DNA from: Bacillus sp. HF117_J1_D
Lineage (GTDB): Bacteria; Bacillota; Bacilli; Bacillales; Bacillaceae_C
DNA length: 64,000 bases
Assembly: GCA_009928435.1 (NCBI GenBank)
Contig: JAABNQ010000009.1
Location: 1-64,000, forward strand
Direction: 5' to 3'
Part shown: one piece after another, positions 61,727 to 64,000 of the stretch
Position numbering within the stretch: position 1 is the stretch's first letter
Layout: every line of letters begins with the position of its first letter
Position numbers and translations under genes: made by a program
The notes under the pieces: generated by a model
Seen by the model: the letters and a program-made list of their open reading frames with translations, nothing else
Database searches by the model: none
Told to the model about the DNA's origin: nothing

Positions 61727-61773
61727 GATCGTACCTCCAACATCTGTAAATGAACGGACTTCTTTTACAAGGG

Positions 61774-61920
61774 TCATTTTGTTTGCTGATGGACTGTGTG
61801 TGCATTGCAGTTTTTACAATACTTCTTGATTGCCAGCCGCTTGGATGACTTCTCTCTGTTGTCCGTCGTATAATTTCTAGAACCACAATCACTGCAAGCC
61901 CATATAATTTTACTTTTCAT
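61774..61920 (-). CDS. rpmG: 50S ribosomal protein L33
   Basis: A 48-codon gene read directly: MKSKIIWACSDCGSRNYTTD, then YCKNCNAHTVHQQTK. The two C-x2-C pairs bind zinc. It starts at ATG 61920 after AAGGTG and precedes secE by 47 bases, as in B. subtilis. Confidence 0.93.
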   Translation of the reverse strand: MKSKIIWACSDCGSRNYTTDNREKSSKRLAIKKYCKNCNAHTVHQQTK

Positions 61921-61997
61921 CACAACCGCACCTTATATCAACATATCTTTTAAAAAATACCATGAAAAGAAGGTATCGTCAACAAGGCGTACGGTGT

Positions 61998-62648
61998 TCA
62001 AAATGTGATTTCACGCAATTCCAAATAGCGTTCCAGCTTTCTTTTCACCCTTTGGAGGGCATTATCGATCGATTTCACATGTCGATCCAGCTCATAGGAA
62101 ATTTCCTGATAAGTGCGCCCATCCAAATAAAGAGCAAGCACTTTCCTTTCCAAATCGCTCAGCAGTTCTGTCATTTTATCTTCTATACTATTAAACCGCT
62201 CTCTATGAATAAGCAATTCTTCCGGATCCATGGTCTTCGCTCCGGAAATGACATCCATGAGTGTCCGGTCTGATTCTTCATCATAAATAGGCTTGTCCAA
62301 GGAAACATATGAGTTAAGTGGAATATGTTTTTGACGGGTAGCAGTTTTGATGGCGGTAATGATTTGTCTTGTAATGCAAAGTTCAGCAAAAGCTTTAAAT
62401 GAGGCGAGTTTTTCTTCCTTAAAATCACGAATTGCTTTATAAAGCCCAATCATGCCTTCCTGTACAATATCTTCATTGTCCGCTCCTATTAAAAAATAGG
62501 ATCTGGCCTTCGCCCTTACAAAATTGCGGTATTTTTTAATTAGATAATCAAGAGCTTCACTATCACCTTTGTGTACCAGTTCAATCAGTGCTTCATCTTC
62601 CAGCAAATCAAAAGCTGTGTCTTTATCTAGTTTAATGTATGAAATCAC
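61998..62648 (-). CDS. sigH: RNA polymerase sigma-H factor
   Basis: A 216-residue sigma-30/H that directs early sporulation and stationary-phase genes. Region 2 contains DYLIKKYRNFVRAKARSYFL and ADNEDIVQEGMIGLYKAIRD; region 4 contains YQEISYELDRHVKSIDNALQ. GTG 62648 is the start. Presence of sigH supports a sporulating Bacillus-type host. Confidence 0.96.
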   Translation of the reverse strand: MISYIKLDKDTAFDLLEDEALIELVHKGDSEALDYLIKKYRNFVRAKARSYFLIGADNEDIVQEGMIGLYKAIRDFKEEKLASFKAFAELCITRQIITAIKTATRQKHIPLNSYVSLDKPIYDEESDRTLMDVISGAKTMDPEELLIHRERFNSIEDKMTELLSDLERKVLALYLDGRTYQEISYELDRHVKSIDNALQRVKRKLERYLELREITF

Positions 62649-62685
62649 TCTGATCCCCCGCTCCTGTAAAACCGTCGATAGAATT

Positions 62686-62715
62686 ATTATACATGACAGA
62701 ATTTTCTAACGTCAA
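62686..62715 (-). promoter_or_regulatory. Sigma-A promoter of sigH
   Basis: TTGACG (62715-62710), an 18-base spacer and TATAAT (62691-62686), just after the yacP stop region. Confidence 0.7.
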
Positions 62716-62719
62716 CCAG

Positions 62720-63229
62720 TCATTTTTTTCCTCGTCTCCACTTTTCAAAGATTTCTGTCATATCCTGACTTAAATTAATCCTGCGTAAAGGGGCCCTTTC
62801 TTGCGTTTTTTCGACCTTTTTTTCAATTCTGCGTTCTGTGTCTAATATTTCCTCTAATAACTCCCGCGCTGATATCCTCAGAGCTCCCTGTCCAAAAACC
62901 GCCCACTGTTCAGTAAAGTCAGAGGTAGCCACATAAATTTGCGTCGTACGATTGTTCAGCTCATTAGCCAACTTTTCGATCCGCTCATCAGCAGTTTCCT
63001 CCGACTTTGTATAAATCACCTCGACGCGATGCTTCGTATATTTTTTTTCAATCCCTTTTACATCATATGCATCGAAAACAACAATCACTTTGAAATCAGT
63101 AAACCCCTGATATTCAGCCAATATTTCTATGAGCCTGTCCCTTGCCTCCGCCAAATCCTTTTTCTTCAGCTGCACCAGCTCGGGCCAGGCACCGATCATG
63201 TTGTACCCGTCGACGATCAAAATATTCAT
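62720..63229 (-). CDS. rae1: NYN-domain ribosome-associated endoribonuclease Rae1 (YacP)
   Basis: A 169-residue NYN/PIN-like nuclease: NILIVDGYNMIGAWPEL with the catalytic Asp and Asn, IVVFDAYDVKG, and YVATSDFTEQWAVFGQGA. B. subtilis YacP (Rae1) cuts mRNA in the ribosomal A site. It is 4 bases after rlmB. Confidence 0.93.
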   Translation of the reverse strand: MNILIVDGYNMIGAWPELVQLKKKDLAEARDRLIEILAEYQGFTDFKVIVVFDAYDVKGIEKKYTKHRVEVIYTKSEETADERIEKLANELNNRTTQIYVATSDFTEQWAVFGQGALRISARELLEEILDTERRIEKKVEKTQERAPLRRINLSQDMTEIFEKWRRGKK

Positions 63230-63233
63230 GTGA

Positions 63234-63977
63234 TCACCTCTTTAGCGGCTGGCGCTTGCGGTATACTTCATACATTAAGAGTGCAGCCGCCACAGAGGCG
63301 TTTAATGATGTTACGTGCCCAGCCATTGGTAAATGTATCCGAAAATCACATTTTTCTTTAACCAACCGGCTCATTCCTCTGCCTTCACTGCCAATGACAA
63401 CAGCAAGGGGAAGCGAAGCGTCCATCTGGCGATAATCCGTGCTCTCTTCAGCATCTGTCCCAAAGATCCAAACGCCTCGGTCCTTTAACTCATCCATTGT
63501 TCTTGCCAGATTCGTTACGCGCGCAACCGGTATATGTTCAATCGCACCAGTCGATAGTTTCGCAACCGTTGATGTCAGACCGACTGCCCGCCTTTTCGGG
63601 ATAATGATTCCATGTACATTCGCCGCATCTGCTGTTCTTAAAATGGAGCCCAGATTATGCGGATCCTCGAGCTCATCCAGTATAAGGAAAAAGGGATCTT
63701 CTCCCTTTAATGCTGCCCGTTCGAACAGCTCTTCCAAATCAGCATACCGATAAGCCGCTACTTCCGCGATGGCACCTTGATGGTTTTCTTCCGTCATCTG
63801 ATCGATTTTTTTCCTTGGAACATATTGAACTTGGACCCGTTTTTCTTTAGCCAGCTTAATGATGGCTTGCATCTGCCCTTTTTGGGATCCTTCAGCTATC
63901 AAGATTTTATGAATGTCTCGTTCCGACCTGAGTGCTTCCAATATGGGGTTTTTTCCTGCAATCCACTGCTGGCTCAT
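63234..63977 (-). CDS. rlmB: 23S rRNA 2'-O-ribose methyltransferase RlmB (YacO)
   Basis: A 247-residue SPOUT (TrmH-family) enzyme: an N-terminal substrate-binding domain from QQWIAGKNPILEALRSERDI, then motifs LILDELEDPHNLGSILRTAD, VIGSEGRGMS and LPMAGHVTSLNASVAAALLM that form the knotted SAM site. It methylates a guanosine of 23S rRNA domain V. ATG 63977 follows AGAGGTGG; the next upstream gene is outside the window. Confidence 0.95.
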   Translation of the reverse strand: MSQQWIAGKNPILEALRSERDIHKILIAEGSQKGQMQAIIKLAKEKRVQVQYVPRKKIDQMTEENHQGAIAEVAAYRYADLEELFERAALKGEDPFFLILDELEDPHNLGSILRTADAANVHGIIIPKRRAVGLTSTVAKLSTGAIEHIPVARVTNLARTMDELKDRGVWIFGTDAEESTDYRQMDASLPLAVVIGSEGRGMSRLVKEKCDFRIHLPMAGHVTSLNASVAAALLMYEVYRKRQPLKR

Positions 63978-64000
63978 ATGGCTCCACCTCTTTCTTGATT

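Overview
The window is a piece of chromosome from a low-GC Gram-positive bacterium of the Bacillaceae. Evidence: the ribosomal super-operon in Bacillus gene order, sigH, yacP/rae1 and rlmB next to rpmG-secE-nusG, a YukE/YukB-type (T7SSb) secretion locus, ydbS-ydbT homologues, consensus sigma-A promoters and strong Shine-Dalgarno sites. The species cannot be named from this sequence alone. No tRNA or rRNA genes and no CRISPR array were seen.

Region 1 (1-14,150) is a type VII secretion island. On the minus strand run yukE (WXG100 substrate), yukD, yukC/essB and yukB/essC, then a substrate module of two small Esx-like partners, an LXG toxin and a small membrane protein that is probably its immunity factor. 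Transcribed divergently on the plus strand are yueB/esaA and yueC/essA. Past the toxin module lie fragments of further LXG modules and the 3' part of an IS110-family transposase that runs off the window start. On the other side (14,150-15,220) are remnants of IS21 (istB) and IS66 (tnpA) elements. The island is therefore bordered by mobile DNA on both sides.

Region 2 (15,220-21,660) is an envelope-stress-like module. It has an OmpR-type regulator and a histidine kinase whose frame is broken at an A6 tract. Divergent from them are an ABC-2 exporter and two PH-domain membrane proteins (YdbS/YdbT). Three phased TTAAGG boxes lie in the divergent promoter region.

Region 3 (21,660-41,830), all minus strand, holds rplM-rpsI, truA, ecfA1-ecfA2-ecfT, and the complete S10-spc-alpha cluster from rpsJ to rplQ. 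A 41-bp tandem repeat lies between truA and rplM, and a structured element follows rplQ.

Region 4 (42,000-44,830) is a plus-strand manganese-type ABC importer inserted between tuf and rpsJ. Region 5 (44,990-64,000), minus strand, holds rpsL-rpsG-fusA-tuf, rpoB-rpoC, rplK-rplA-rplJ-rplL, rpmG-secE-nusG, sigH, yacP and rlmB. It includes a recognisable L10 leader and an unusual nusG leader. Regions 3 and 5 are the core translation and transcription machinery; the accessory novelty is concentrated in regions 1 and 2 and in the intergenic repeats and RNA leaders.
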